This document shows positions 24,450 to 32,280 of a stretch of DNA of 40,644 bases, piece after piece (the stretch's first letter is position 1; each line of letters starts with the position of its first letter). The translations under genes and the position numbers were made by a program. Origin of the DNA: Reyranella sp. CPCC 100927 (GTDB lineage Bacteria > Pseudomonadota > Alphaproteobacteria > Reyranellales > Reyranellaceae); contig NZ_VOHA01000039.1 of NCBI RefSeq assembly GCF_007859315.1, forward strand, positions 1 to 40,644, in the 5' to 3' direction. Below the pieces are notes generated by a model that did not search any database, was not told the origin of the DNA, and saw nothing but the letters and a program-made list of their open reading frames with translations.

Positions 24450-25016
24450 TCATCGTGTACCCGTTTCCTTGCCTTCTGCCTCATCCCATTCCTTCTCGAT
24501 CTTGGCGGCCAGTTCGAACAACCGCTTCGGTATCTCCTCCTCGTCCTCCATGAAGTGGAAGGGCACCTCTGCCGTCGCCTTGGCCAGGGCGGGATGGACC
24601 TCCTCGCCGCCGTCGCGCGTGCGCACCCATCGCGCAGCTTCCGGCCGCCTCCAGTAGCCCATCAGGGTCGTGCATCGAGCGAGCAAGGCGTGCCCCTTAT
24701 CGGGATCGTCCTTGAACGCGTCGAGCAGCGCCATGGCTGCCCGGTTGAGAGGGATATCCTTGAGCGTGAGGTAGCCTGGCTCCGGGTCGGGCAGCGGCTT
24801 TGTCGGTGCGGTGCCGACGTACGCCGCGTGCAGCAGGTGGTTCGCGAAGCCAAGCTCCTCGTAGGTCACGGACGGAATGATCGAGCGCAGTGAGCGCGGG
24901 GACCTTTTAGCCTTCGGCTTCTTCGTCACGGGGCGCCTATCCTGTTTGCCCCAAGGGTACGACAGCGGCTCCCCCGTTGGTGGAAAATGTCTGGGGGTAT
25001 CCTCGCGAGCCGTCAT
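24450..25016 (-). CDS. Hypothetical protein of the element
   Basis: Up to 188 residues, hydrophilic, with no domain I recognise. It has a basic segment (TKKPKAKRSPRSLRS) then an acidic C-terminus (FMEDEEEIPKRLFELAAKIEKEWDE), suggestive of a nucleic-acid or protein adaptor. The ATG at 25016 would make the protein read through the repeat at 24976-25010. GTG 24929, with an AGGA 10 bases upstream, gives 159 residues and is a good alternative. It is divergent from the HNH gene. Confidence 0.5.
   Translation of the reverse strand: MTAREDTPRHFPPTGEPLSYPWGKQDRRPVTKKPKAKRSPRSLRSIIPSVTYEELGFANHLLHAAYVGTAPTKPLPDPEPGYLTLKDIPLNRAAMALLDAFKDDPDKGHALLARCTTLMGYWRRPEAARWVRTRDGGEEVHPALAKATAEVPFHFMEDEEEIPKRLFELAAKIEKEWDEAEGKETGTR
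24976..25010 (+). repeat. Imperfect direct repeat, left copy, flanking the HNH gene
   Basis: This 35-bp stretch begins GTTGGTGGAAAATGTC and continues through GGGTATCC. It matches 25711-25745 at about 30 of 36 aligned positions, same orientation. The two copies bracket the HNH nuclease gene. Confidence 0.6.
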
Positions 25017-25114
25017 TGGCGCCCCCCTCTGAGAGGCCCATAAGACACCTCTTCCGGCCGCCCACCCTGCCCATTAAGGTTGGCCCGGATCGTCCCCTAC
25101 GGAGGGATTGTAGC

Positions 25115-25687
25115 GTGCGCGTCATCAAGATTTTGGACCCGGAAACGGGAGAGGAGCTGGACCTCGAACCCAACGCTGCGGTCTACGAAGAGATTGGCGA
25201 GGGTGAGAAGTGCGAGCACCAGACGACTGAGATCCGGCGGCGACAGGTGAAGGGCGGCGGCTTCCAGCACCGATACCAATGCCTTCAATGCGGCGAGGCA
25301 ATAGGCACGGCTGTCTCGAAGGCTGTGGCAGGTGCCGCCCCCGACTTTGACGAACATCTAAGTGCCAAAACCAAGGCTGACCGGGAAAAACGCCGCGAAG
25401 AGATCATGCTCCACCACGCCCGTGCTCAGCGCGAGAGGACGTCAGTATTTTGGCAGCAGTACGAGGCTTACCGCGAGACGCCGGCGTGGAAGACCCGGCG
25501 CGACAAGGTCTTGGCGAGGGCCGGCGGGATATGCGAGGGCTGTGGTTTTCGACGGGCGACCCAAGCCCACCACCGTTCATACGAGCATCTCGGACACGAA
25601 TTTCTTTTCGAACTGGTGGCGGTTTGCGACACATGCCACGACCGGCTCCACGGTGAGAGCGAGGAACCCGGCGAGATCGCTTTTTGA
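25115..25687 (+). CDS. HNH endonuclease-like zinc protein
   Basis: A 190-residue protein. GTG 25115 is chosen because GGAGGG sits 8 bases upstream and the reading MRVIKILDPETGEELDLEPN is natural; an earlier in-frame ATG at 24977 lies in the repeat. An N-terminal zinc ribbon (C-x-H at KCEHQT, then CLQCGE) is followed by a helical linker and a C-terminal HNH module: ICEGCGFRRATQAHHRSYEHLG and LVAVCDTCHDRLHGE, with two CxxC pairs and the catalytic HH. It is probably a metal-dependent DNA nuclease. In phages such genes often sit by packaging sites; here it lies between direct repeats. Confidence 0.8.
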   Translation: MRVIKILDPETGEELDLEPNAAVYEEIGEGEKCEHQTTEIRRRQVKGGGFQHRYQCLQCGEAIGTAVSKAVAGAAPDFDEHLSAKTKADREKRREEIMLHHARAQRERTSVFWQQYEAYRETPAWKTRRDKVLARAGGICEGCGFRRATQAHHRSYEHLGHEFLFELVAVCDTCHDRLHGESEEPGEIAF

Positions 25688-25710
25688 GTTGTGAAACGGG
25701 TGCCACCAAA

Positions 25711-25745
25711 GTTGGTGCAAAAATGTCCGAGGGTATCCCGTGAGC
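25711..25745 (+). repeat. Imperfect direct repeat, right copy, flanking the HNH gene
   Basis: It begins GTTGGTGCAAAAATGTCC and continues GAGGGTATCC. It starts 24 bp after the HNH stop codon and pairs with the copy at 24976-25010. The similarity fades into a C-rich run in both copies. Confidence 0.6.
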
Positions 25746-25964
25746 GGCCGGCCGCCGGTCCCCCCGTGTGCCTTGCTGCCGGGGTCTAGGCGCGAGACGC
25801 GATGCCGAGGGGCGGGAGGGCACCGCGCTGGACTGCGCCCTTTCGCAAGTCTACCGCGGGGCCTCCTGCAGGGCCGTAGAGGGGCCGTACAGAGCCACGC
25901 GTCACAGCCGCCATCCGAGGCCAGCCGGGGCCGCAATCGCTCTGTACGAGTCCCGCAGCGAATC

Positions 25965-26099
25965 CTAGGCCTTCCTGCTGGTCACGATCTGCAGCCGGCC
26001 CAGGTAGAACCACCACGACCCAGGCGCGACGCCGCGGACGGGCAGCGACCAGACCGACCACGACTTAGGTACCCATTGAACGTGAACTTCGACAGGCAT
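25965..26099 (-). CDS. Possible small protein (44 aa)
   Basis: This is too short for ordinary gene finding but reads MPVEVHVQWVPKSWSVWSLP and on to WWFYLGRLQIVTSRKA, rich in Trp and hydrophobic strands with no low-complexity bias. AAGGA lies 8 bases before the ATG. The surrounding 600-bp gap otherwise lacks a gene. No homolog is recognised. Confidence 0.4.
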   Translation of the reverse strand: MPVEVHVQWVPKSWSVWSLPVRGVAPGSWWFYLGRLQIVTSRKA

Positions 26100-26311
26100 C
26101 TTACAGTCCTTCCGCGCACCATGCGCTGCCCCTCAAATGCCCTGAAGTCGACCTGAAGAGGAGCGCGAAGAAGTCATCTCGCGGGCGCAAATATCGCCAG
26201 AAATGCATAGGTCGACACAGCCCGTGTCACAGACTGCGGCAAGTCTCAAGCGCCACGGGACTTCACAGTAGACTATTCATCTTCTTGCGGGGATTGAGGG
26301 GCGATCAGGGG
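26100..26311. other. Non-coding region before the recombinase site
   Basis: I see no plausible gene here on either strand; the open frames have arginine- and proline-rich composition typical of shadows. The DNA becomes more AT-rich near 26190-26290, which may hold the recombinase promoter. Confidence 0.4.
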
Positions 26312-26412
26312 TGTTCAGAAACCCCGTCGAAAACAGCGCCTCGAAACCCCAGCAAATGCGGCCTCGCCGACCTGCCCCTCAGAGTGTTCCGAAACCTATT
26401 GTTTTCTGAACA
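26312..26412. promoter_or_regulatory. Resolvase-type recombination/operator site
   Basis: Half-sites share TGTTCnGAAA: one at 26312-26321 (TGTTCAGAAA) and an inverted pair at 26385-26412 (TGTTCCGAAACC-TATT-GTTTTCTGAACA; 10 of 12 arm bases agree). The inverted pair spans 28 bp, the size of a serine-resolvase dimer site. It lies 43 bp upstream of the serine recombinase gene, as res sites usually do. Confidence 0.55.
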
Positions 26413-26455
26413 ATGCTCCGGTACAAGATCGCTCGCCGAGGAGGCGAGGGCTGTC

Positions 26456-27055
26456 ATGACGAAGAACAGAACATCGATCTACCTGCGCGTGAGCACGGAC
26501 GGTCAGACGGTCGAGAATCAGCGCCGCGACCTTACCGCCTTCGCCGAACTGAAGGGCTGGCCTATCGTGGCCACCTACGAGGATGCCGGCATCAGTGGCG
26601 CCAAGGGTCGAGAGCACCGGCCCGGCCTCGACGCTCTACTGAAGGATGCCCGTAAGCGCCGCTTCGACCGAGTCCTGTTCTGGTCAGTGGACCGGCTGGG
26701 CCGCAGCACAGCGACCGTCACGCAGCACATGGCGGACTTCGCGGGCGCGGGTGTGGCGCAGTTCTACTTCAAGGAATCCATGGACACCGCGACAGCGCAT
26801 GGCCGGGCGATGCTTGAGATGGCAGCCGTGTTCGGGACGCTGGAACGGGAGATGATCCGAGAGCGGGTTAAGGCCGGTATCGATCGTGTCCGCGCGACCG
26901 GCAAGACCAAGAGCGGCAAGCCGATCGGGCGGCCTAAGGTAGGAGGCGACGTCGAGGCCAAGGTCGTCGAGCTACGGGCCGCGGGCATGGGTATCCGGGC
27001 AATCGCCGCTGAGGTGGGCTGCGGCGTTGGGACGGTGCTGAGGATCACCGCCTAG
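26456..27055 (+). CDS. Serine site-specific recombinase (resolvase/invertase family)
   Basis: A 199-residue protein. ATG 26456 follows GAGGCGAGGG and yields MTKNRTSIYLRVSTDGQTVE, with the nucleophilic serine in RVSTDGQ. Conserved pieces follow: YEDAGISGAKGREHRPGLDALL, VLFWSVDRLGRS (second catalytic arginine), MLEMAAVFGTLEREMIRERVKAGI, and the C-terminal helix-turn-helix GIRAIAAEVGCGVGTVLRI. Size is that of resolvases and invertases rather than large phage serine integrases. A likely dimer site lies just upstream. It may resolve element multimers or flip DNA. Confidence 0.93.
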   Translation: MTKNRTSIYLRVSTDGQTVENQRRDLTAFAELKGWPIVATYEDAGISGAKGREHRPGLDALLKDARKRRFDRVLFWSVDRLGRSTATVTQHMADFAGAGVAQFYFKESMDTATAHGRAMLEMAAVFGTLEREMIRERVKAGIDRVRATGKTKSGKPIGRPKVGGDVEAKVVELRAAGMGIRAIAAEVGCGVGTVLRITA

Positions 27056-27102
27056 GGCCGCTAGGAGCGGGTCCAAACGGTTAGGGAAAGTGGTGAGCGG
27101 GG

Positions 27103-27579
27103 ATGATGTACGCAATCGGCTTGCTCCTGTTGGGGCTCGTGATCTGGTTCGTTGGGAAGCGGCAAGACGAGGACCTACGCTACCCAGACCACGCAGAGCG
27201 GAAACGAGTGGACGCGATCGATGCCATGGCCCGCAAGGCGGAGGCGCAATATCAGAAGCGGGCCACGAAGATGGGATGGACAGCGCCCACGGCAGAAGAT
27301 GACCGCAAGTGGCACGAAGAGTCGAAGCGCAGAGCGATGGCGAGGGCCATAGTGATGACCGAAGCCGGCCTCGACCTTTCCGACGCTCATCCGGGCCCCA
27401 CAGGCACCGTCATCAACACCAAGGCGGACCGCGACGCTTACGAGAAGGCACGCGTCGCGGCCGAGAAAGCGGCCATAGCGAAGGTCATAGCGGAGGCTGA
27501 AGCCACGGCTAAGGCTGAGGCAACATCCCTAGACGAGCAACTTCAGCGCCGCTTAGCGAGCGCCCCAGGGCCGCGCTAG
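27103..27579 (+). CDS. Membrane-anchored coiled-coil hypothetical protein
   Basis: A 158-residue protein with one N-terminal membrane helix (MMYAIGLLLLGLVIWFVGKR). A long charged alpha-helical region rich in Ala, Glu and Lys follows, likely a coiled coil at about 110-150. There is no recognised family. It could be a spanin- or scaffold-like protein. The 9-mer CGCTAGGAG occurs on both sides of the gene (27059 and 27593). Confidence 0.5.
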   Translation: MMYAIGLLLLGLVIWFVGKRQDEDLRYPDHAERKRVDAIDAMARKAEAQYQKRATKMGWTAPTAEDDRKWHEESKRRAMARAIVMTEAGLDLSDAHPGPTGTVINTKADRDAYEKARVAAEKAAIAKVIAEAEATAKAEATSLDEQLQRRLASAPGPR

Positions 27580-27810
27580 GCGCGTCTAGCGACGCTAGGA
27601 GGCCGCTGACGCTAAGGCCTTGATGCGACTCGGAAAGTCCCGAAAGGACACCATAAGACGGACCCAGGTTATGCGGCCGTGGGGATCAATCCCGGCCCAT
27701 GTAACTAGGTAGAGGGGCACCGACTCACCCTCATCGCCACAGGGACAAGCCTCTCTGTGTCTTTACCTGGGGGCACGGGTCCATACCCTCTTCAAAGGAT
27801 CAATCCCAAC
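27580..27810. other. Intergenic region with short repeats; possible replication origin or leader
   Basis: This 231-bp gap contains the palindrome CTAGCG-A-CGCTAG (27586-27598), several CGCTAG-type words, the inverted GGGAT-CA-ATCCC (27682-27693) and a second GGATCAATCCC (27798-27808) just before the next start codon. Clustered short repeats upstream of replication-type genes are typical of origins, but no true iteron array is present. Confidence 0.3.
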
Positions 27811-28554
27811 ATGACATCACGTACCTGCGCTTGCGCCGGGTGCGACTCGCCGACTGCGTCTCGGTTCGCCCGCTACTGTCAGCGCCACAAGAACCATATG
27901 GTCCGGCATGGCCATCCAGAGCAGCGGCCGGTCAGTTCCACCGAGTTGAAGCCGTACCTGAAGACCGTCGAGACACTCCGCCGACGTGACCCTTCAGCAC
28001 CCCTTTGGCCGCTCCTCTCGTCCCGCTGGGAGGCCATCGCGAAGGCCGCTGAGAGTGTAGCCAACGACTCGACCCATCGGCCCAGCCGGGAAGCCGCAAA
28101 GCTGGTGCTGGGGATCGCCCGCGATGCGGACGCGGCAAAGGTGGTCGACACCGCGCTCGCTTGTTTCATGTACCGCGAGGCCCAGCCGAACACCTTTGCT
28201 AGTGAGAATGCCTTCGACTTCCAGATGGTCCGCAGGGTCCGCAACCTAGCGCCGACGAACCGGGGCCAATGGGTCAATCCGAACACCGGAAAGACCCACT
28301 ACGCCTACCCATTCATCAGCCCGAGGGCCATGGCAGTGATCGCTAAGACCATTCGGGACAATTTCAGCCTTCCAGCTTTTAAGCTCACTCGCCGCCTCGA
28401 AGCCGAGAAGGACGCGAAGGCGCAGGAAAGGGCGGCCGTGAGCGAGGCCATCGACAGTCTCGATATCACCCCGAAGCCAAAGCGCATCACGACGCTGGGC
28501 GCCCGCGAGGTTGCGACCCGCGAGATCGAGGCCAAGGAAATCAGCATCCCCTAA
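27811..28554 (+). CDS. Zinc-finger hypothetical protein, helicase partner
   Basis: A 247-residue protein. The start at 27811 gives MTSRTCACAGCDSPTASRFA and YCQRHKNHMVRHGHP, a Cys/His cluster at residues 6-40 that should bind zinc. The remainder is helical, with a conserved-looking aromatic segment WVNPNTGKTHYAYPFISP near residue 175. The next gene (helicase) starts 19 bp downstream, so the two are one transcription unit and perhaps a replication module. The family was not recognised. Confidence 0.6.
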   Translation: MTSRTCACAGCDSPTASRFARYCQRHKNHMVRHGHPEQRPVSSTELKPYLKTVETLRRRDPSAPLWPLLSSRWEAIAKAAESVANDSTHRPSREAAKLVLGIARDADAAKVVDTALACFMYREAQPNTFASENAFDFQMVRRVRNLAPTNRGQWVNPNTGKTHYAYPFISPRAMAVIAKTIRDNFSLPAFKLTRRLEAEKDAKAQERAAVSEAIDSLDITPKPKRITTLGAREVATREIEAKEISIP

Positions 28555-28573
28555 ACAGAGAGACACCACCGAC

Positions 28574-30598
28574 ATGGACAAGCTTCTGGAGGAGGCGCGC
28601 GCCGCGAGCGTCATTCGCGACAACCCAGCCTACGCCGCCGTCCGCCGTCTCTCGGATCGCGCCCACAGCATCGTCACGAAACGCTTGATCGACTACGGCA
28701 GCATCCCCAGCGGGGCCCATTCACAGGCCTTGATGGTCACTGCCGGCGGACTGGCGTGGCAGCTGTACGCCATCTCACCGCGACACCGCGCGCGCCGCGC
28801 CTACCCGCTGCCGTGCGGGACGGGAAAGACTCAGAGCGTCGTTGCCTTCGCCCAGGCCCTCTATGAGATCGGTCTCGAAGACGGCCGGCCGTGGTGCGGC
28901 AAGTCCTTTCTGGTCGCTCAGACCCAGATAGACAGCCTGATCGCCCTTCGCCGGGACATGATCGCAGCCGGCATCCCGGAGGACGACATTGGCTTGATCT
29001 ACTCAGGAGAGGAACGGGAAGTCCCACCGACCACCGACAACAGCCGCCGTCCGGTGCTGCTGGTCGCTCACGCCAAGATCAAGCGGACGGGGGACAGCGC
29101 CGGGAAGTTAGAGGAGGTGACGCAGTACCGGCCCCGGCCGTTAAAGGCCCTAAGTACCCTTTCTATAGACTTGCGGCCTCTAACTCGACCGCGGGACCTA
29201 CTCATCTGGGACGAGGTCCTTCTCAGCACACAGGCCCATTCCATCGCCACAGAGGACGCCAGTGCGCTTGCCGCTGGCGCCTCTGCGCGATGCGAGGAAG
29301 CCCCTGCCCCGTTCCGTAAGGAGTGCGCGGACTACCTCGCTCGCTGTTGGTCGCTGATCAAGATCGAACGGGAACGCCAACTCGCCGGACATGAGCCGTC
29401 GAAGGTGACACTTCCGTCCATCCCGGAGGACCTTGAATTGCCCTACATCCAGGCTTTCAAGAAGATGGCCAAGGGCGACACCAACGCTTTCGCGACGCTG
29501 GTCGAGATGAACGGCATGGACGCTCGCTTCACCTTCTTGGTCGAGCCGGGCAAGGACCGTAGAGGCGGTATGGTGTCGTTTGAGGTGTCGGTCCCAGACG
29601 CGTTCGACAACATCGCCATCCTCGACGCCGGCCACGCCGTCAATCGACTGGTCAGGCTCGACAGTCGGATAGGCCTGGCCATCGGCTTCGACAAGCTTGG
29701 TGTCGTCAAATCGTACGACAACGTCGAGGTGCATTTCGCCAACGGTAGCTCCGGCCGCAGTCCAACGGAGAAGGATTGGGACTCCATGGCCGAGAAGCAA
29801 TCCGTCAGCGAGATTATCGCAACGGTGAAGGCCATCCCTGCCGAGGAACACGTCCTGATATGGACCTTCAAGCACAGCGGGTACTGGCGCGCGCCGGATC
29901 TGCCGACTCTGATCAAGAAGCGGCTTGCCGCGGCGGGTGTCGACGTCGAGGCCAAGATCAACGGCAGAGACCGAATTAGCGTCGCGACGTTCGGTCGACA
30001 TATCGGCTTCAACGATTGGTCGCGCGTCGAGAACGTGATCTTCGCTGGCGTCCTGCAGCGGGACCGCTTCGACCTGCTATCGTCATCCATCGCGCAAGTC
30101 CGCGACATCATGGCGGACACTGACAGGCTCATCCCGGTAACGGAGGTGTCCCTCGGCGAAGTCGCGGGGACCCTCTATCAGGCCATCTCGCGCGGTCGCT
30201 GCCGGGACACTGTCGATGGACAGGCGAAGCCCATGAAGGTGTGGCTTCGACACCACGACAGGAAGATCAGAGAGGAACTGAACGCGCTCCTACCGAGCGC
30301 CCAATGGTCCCGCTGGTATGGCTCAGAAGCCCGCGGCGGGAAGATCGACGGCGTTGCAGAGAAGGTCGAAGCGGCATTGTCGAGCCTACCCCAGGACGTC
30401 GCGTCCATTTCCGTCCGCAAGTTCAAGGAGCAATGCGGACTGAAGGACGCCCCTAACAAGACGTTCCAGAAGGCATGGGCAACGCTCGCCGAACGGGTTG
30501 AATGGACGCTGTCGGGTCGATCATTCGTCCGGCTCGAACATGCCGGAGCGATGGCGGCGCCGCGCCTTGGCTTCAAGGACGAGACCGCGGCCGCCTAG
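28574..30598 (+). CDS. SF2-type helicase/ATPase of the element
   Basis: A 674-residue ATPase starting at ATG 28574. Walker A is PLPCGTGKTQS at about residues 78-88, and the DExx-like motif is LLIWDEVLLS at about 215. A helicase C-terminal half shows LIWTFKHSGYW, ATFGRHIGFNDWSRVENVIFAG (motif V-like) and LYQAISRGRCRD (motif VI, Q-x-x-x-R-G-R). A winged-helix-like tail (SISVRKFKEQCGLKDAPNKT) may bind DNA. It is probably the replicative or origin-opening motor of the element, or an anti-host effector. It is not a recognised Cas3, RecG or primase; no primase or polymerase domain is visible. Confidence 0.75.
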   Translation: MDKLLEEARAASVIRDNPAYAAVRRLSDRAHSIVTKRLIDYGSIPSGAHSQALMVTAGGLAWQLYAISPRHRARRAYPLPCGTGKTQSVVAFAQALYEIGLEDGRPWCGKSFLVAQTQIDSLIALRRDMIAAGIPEDDIGLIYSGEEREVPPTTDNSRRPVLLVAHAKIKRTGDSAGKLEEVTQYRPRPLKALSTLSIDLRPLTRPRDLLIWDEVLLSTQAHSIATEDASALAAGASARCEEAPAPFRKECADYLARCWSLIKIERERQLAGHEPSKVTLPSIPEDLELPYIQAFKKMAKGDTNAFATLVEMNGMDARFTFLVEPGKDRRGGMVSFEVSVPDAFDNIAILDAGHAVNRLVRLDSRIGLAIGFDKLGVVKSYDNVEVHFANGSSGRSPTEKDWDSMAEKQSVSEIIATVKAIPAEEHVLIWTFKHSGYWRAPDLPTLIKKRLAAAGVDVEAKINGRDRISVATFGRHIGFNDWSRVENVIFAGVLQRDRFDLLSSSIAQVRDIMADTDRLIPVTEVSLGEVAGTLYQAISRGRCRDTVDGQAKPMKVWLRHHDRKIREELNALLPSAQWSRWYGSEARGGKIDGVAEKVEAALSSLPQDVASISVRKFKEQCGLKDAPNKTFQKAWATLAERVEWTLSGRSFVRLEHAGAMAAPRLGFKDETAAA

Positions 30599-30626
30599 GC
30601 CTTTGCACCGCGCCTACCGCCACCCT

Positions 30627-30649
30627 CTCCGTGATTCCCGTTCACGGAG
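30627..30649 (+). terminator. Stem-loop after the helicase gene
   Basis: CTCCGTGA-TTCCCGT-TCACGGAG forms an 8-bp perfect stem 28 bp after the helicase stop codon. The tail (TCTTCC) is only weakly T-rich, so termination may be partial. Confidence 0.5.
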
Positions 30650-30698
30650 TCTTCCGCCTATCCTATACTACCGCCCACACACACAGAAGACTTGATCC

Positions 30699-30908
30699 AT
30701 GAACCCAATCGAGCGCCTCGCCGACACCCGCCTCGGCTACGCTGTGATCCTCATCGCGGCCGTTGTCGGCTTCTACTTCTTCGCCGACTGGCTCGCTTCC
30801 ATCTTCCCGCACCCGCGCTCGGCGCTCATCCCGCCCGAATGGGTCGTTTACGGCTCGACCGCCTTCTTAGCCTACGCTGCAGCGCGCGCGTGGTGGAACG
30901 ACCGATGA
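30699..30908 (+). CDS. Small two-helix membrane protein (holin-like)
   Basis: A 69-residue protein with two hydrophobic helices (AVILIAAVVGFYFFADWLASIF and WVVYGSTAFLAYAAARAWW) joined by a short polar turn, and a charged C-terminus. Size and topology match small phage holins, and it lies between replication- and morphogenesis-type genes, but no sequence signature proves that role. Confidence 0.5.
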   Translation: MNPIERLADTRLGYAVILIAAVVGFYFFADWLASIFPHPRSALIPPEWVVYGSTAFLAYAAARAWWNDR

Positions 30909-31183
30909 AGTCCCGGTCCGCATCAGAAGTTTCGGTACCGAAACTTTTCTCGGCCGCCGCGTAGTCCTTCTCGCCCCACTACCGCCAACCTCAAAGGCAC
31001 CGCCATCGTGCGGGGCTTTCTCATTTCAGCCCTCCGCCAGCGGCGCTTTAGCCGCGCCCCTCGCGGCGCCCACGGGCCCCGGCCACCGCGCCGGGTTCTC
31101 CATTTTGAAGGCACCCCGGCGCGAGCCTTGCGCGGCCCGGTGCCGTTTGGTGTGCAGGGACTCCCTTTCTACGAGATCACGAG
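30909..31183 (+). other. Intergenic region with a 20-bp perfect palindrome and terminator-like stem
   Basis: AAGTTTCGGTACCGAAACTT at 30927-30946 is a perfect palindrome followed by TTCT, which could be a repressor operator or an intrinsic terminator. A second stem (AAAGGCACCGC against GCGGGGCTTT) lies near 31000-31012. I see no gene in this stretch. Confidence 0.5.
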
Positions 31184-31735
31184 ATGTGTGAACCAACAAC
31201 CATGGCACTAGCCACGTTTGCCGTTGGCGCAGCGTCGGCTGGTGCAAGCTACACCGGGCAGCAGTCCGCGGCCAAAGCACAGAACAAGCAATACGCCGCC
31301 AACGCGGAGTCAGCCCGCCGCGCGGCTTCTGAGAGCTACGCCTCGCTGCAACAGCGCATCGATCAAGAGCGCGCTGCTACTATCGACGAGCAGTTTCAGA
31401 CCGCCATCGACGCCAAGCGGGCCGGTGCCACCGCGACCGTTGCGGCCGGCGAGGCCGGTGTCAACGGCCACTCCATTGACGCTCTTCTGGCCGACTACAA
31501 GGCACAGCAGGGGCGCTTCAATGCCAACACGCAGCAGAACCTTAGGTCCACTGAAGGGCAGCTTCGGCAAGAGATGAAGGGCGTCCAGGCTCAGGCAGAG
31601 ACGCGCATCAACTCGGTCCCGAGAGGTCAGAAGCCGTCGTTCATTGATGCGGGGCTACGCATCATCGGCGCTGGTATCGGCGCGTACAGCGATCGGGAGC
31701 GGTGGATTCGCGGCAATCCTGAAAGCCGGGGCTAG
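31184..31735 (+). CDS. Phage internal virion protein, T7 gp14-like
   Basis: A 183-residue protein. It starts MCEPTTMALATFAVGAASAG and continues with QQSAAKAQNKQYAANAE, then a long helix with GVNGHSIDALLADY, closely following the plan of the T7-type inner core protein gp14 of podoviruses (a short MC(D/E)P start, a Gly/Ala-rich hydrophobic segment and an AAKAQN coiled helix). In T7-like phages this protein forms part of the DNA ejection channel in the outer membrane. No other core or capsid gene surrounds it, which is unusual for a prophage. Confidence 0.72.
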   Translation: MCEPTTMALATFAVGAASAGASYTGQQSAAKAQNKQYAANAESARRAASESYASLQQRIDQERAATIDEQFQTAIDAKRAGATATVAAGEAGVNGHSIDALLADYKAQQGRFNANTQQNLRSTEGQLRQEMKGVQAQAETRINSVPRGQKPSFIDAGLRIIGAGIGAYSDRERWIRGNPESRG

Positions 31736-31783
31736 GTTCGGCCATCATCAAGCGCTCTCTCAGCGCTCAACACCACTGAGAAG

Positions 31784-31801
31784 GCCCGCCATCGCGCGGG
31801 C
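31784..31801 (+). terminator. Terminator-like stem after the virion protein gene
   Basis: GCCCGC-CATCGC-GCGGGC is a 6-bp GC stem followed by TGTCGTCTTTCT. It lies 49 bp after the stop codon. It is similar in style to the stem near 31000. Confidence 0.5.
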
Positions 31802-31912
31802 TGTCGTCTTTCTGGGAAAGCCTCGAACGCCATGCGCACGCACGCAACCTCAACTACAGCCATCCCGTCGCCCGCTTGGGCTCACCTCTCCCTCATCTAC
31901 GGAATCACCACC

Positions 31913-32278
31913 ATGACCTATCCCCTGCCGTCGGGGGGCAGCCAAGTATCAGTAGTACCGCCGACCAAAGCCGCTCAGCAATTCAGCGTCCAAGACCTCG
32001 CTGATCTGCTGATCGAGTACATCCCGTGGCCGACGCCCCGTTGTGCACGCGCCTACGCTCGCACCGTCTTGATCGGCTGTGACCTGGGACGCTGGAACTG
32101 CAAGTCACGGGCGGCCGCGATGATCCCCACGGAGATCGCCATCAAGAATGACTGGGCGTTGCCGTTGGCCGCGAAGGTCATGCTAACAGCGGTGGGCCTG
32201 GAGGTCTTCTTGGCACACGCCGCGAAGGCTCTCGCCACGCGTGGACCGATCGAGTCGCGTTCGATCAAGGTCGCGTAG
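31913..32278 (+). CDS. Hypothetical phage-type protein
   Basis: A 121-residue protein starting at ATG 31913 (MTYPLPSGGSQVSVVPPTKA); an in-frame ATG at 31832 would add 27 residues of poor quality. It contains a possible membrane-near segment (LPLAAKVMLTAVGLEVFLAHAAKAL) at the C-terminus. It ends 2 bp before the terminase-like gene, so they are co-translated. I do not recognise the family. Confidence 0.5.
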   Translation: MTYPLPSGGSQVSVVPPTKAAQQFSVQDLADLLIEYIPWPTPRCARAYARTVLIGCDLGRWNCKSRAAAMIPTEIAIKNDWALPLAAKVMLTAVGLEVFLAHAAKALATRGPIESRSIKVA

Positions 32279-32280
32279 TC

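Noticed and set aside
25740-26156. A 138-codon plus-strand open frame in the gap after the HNH gene
   Set aside because: It is Arg/Pro/Gly-rich without a ribosome binding site and overlaps the better small minus-strand frame.
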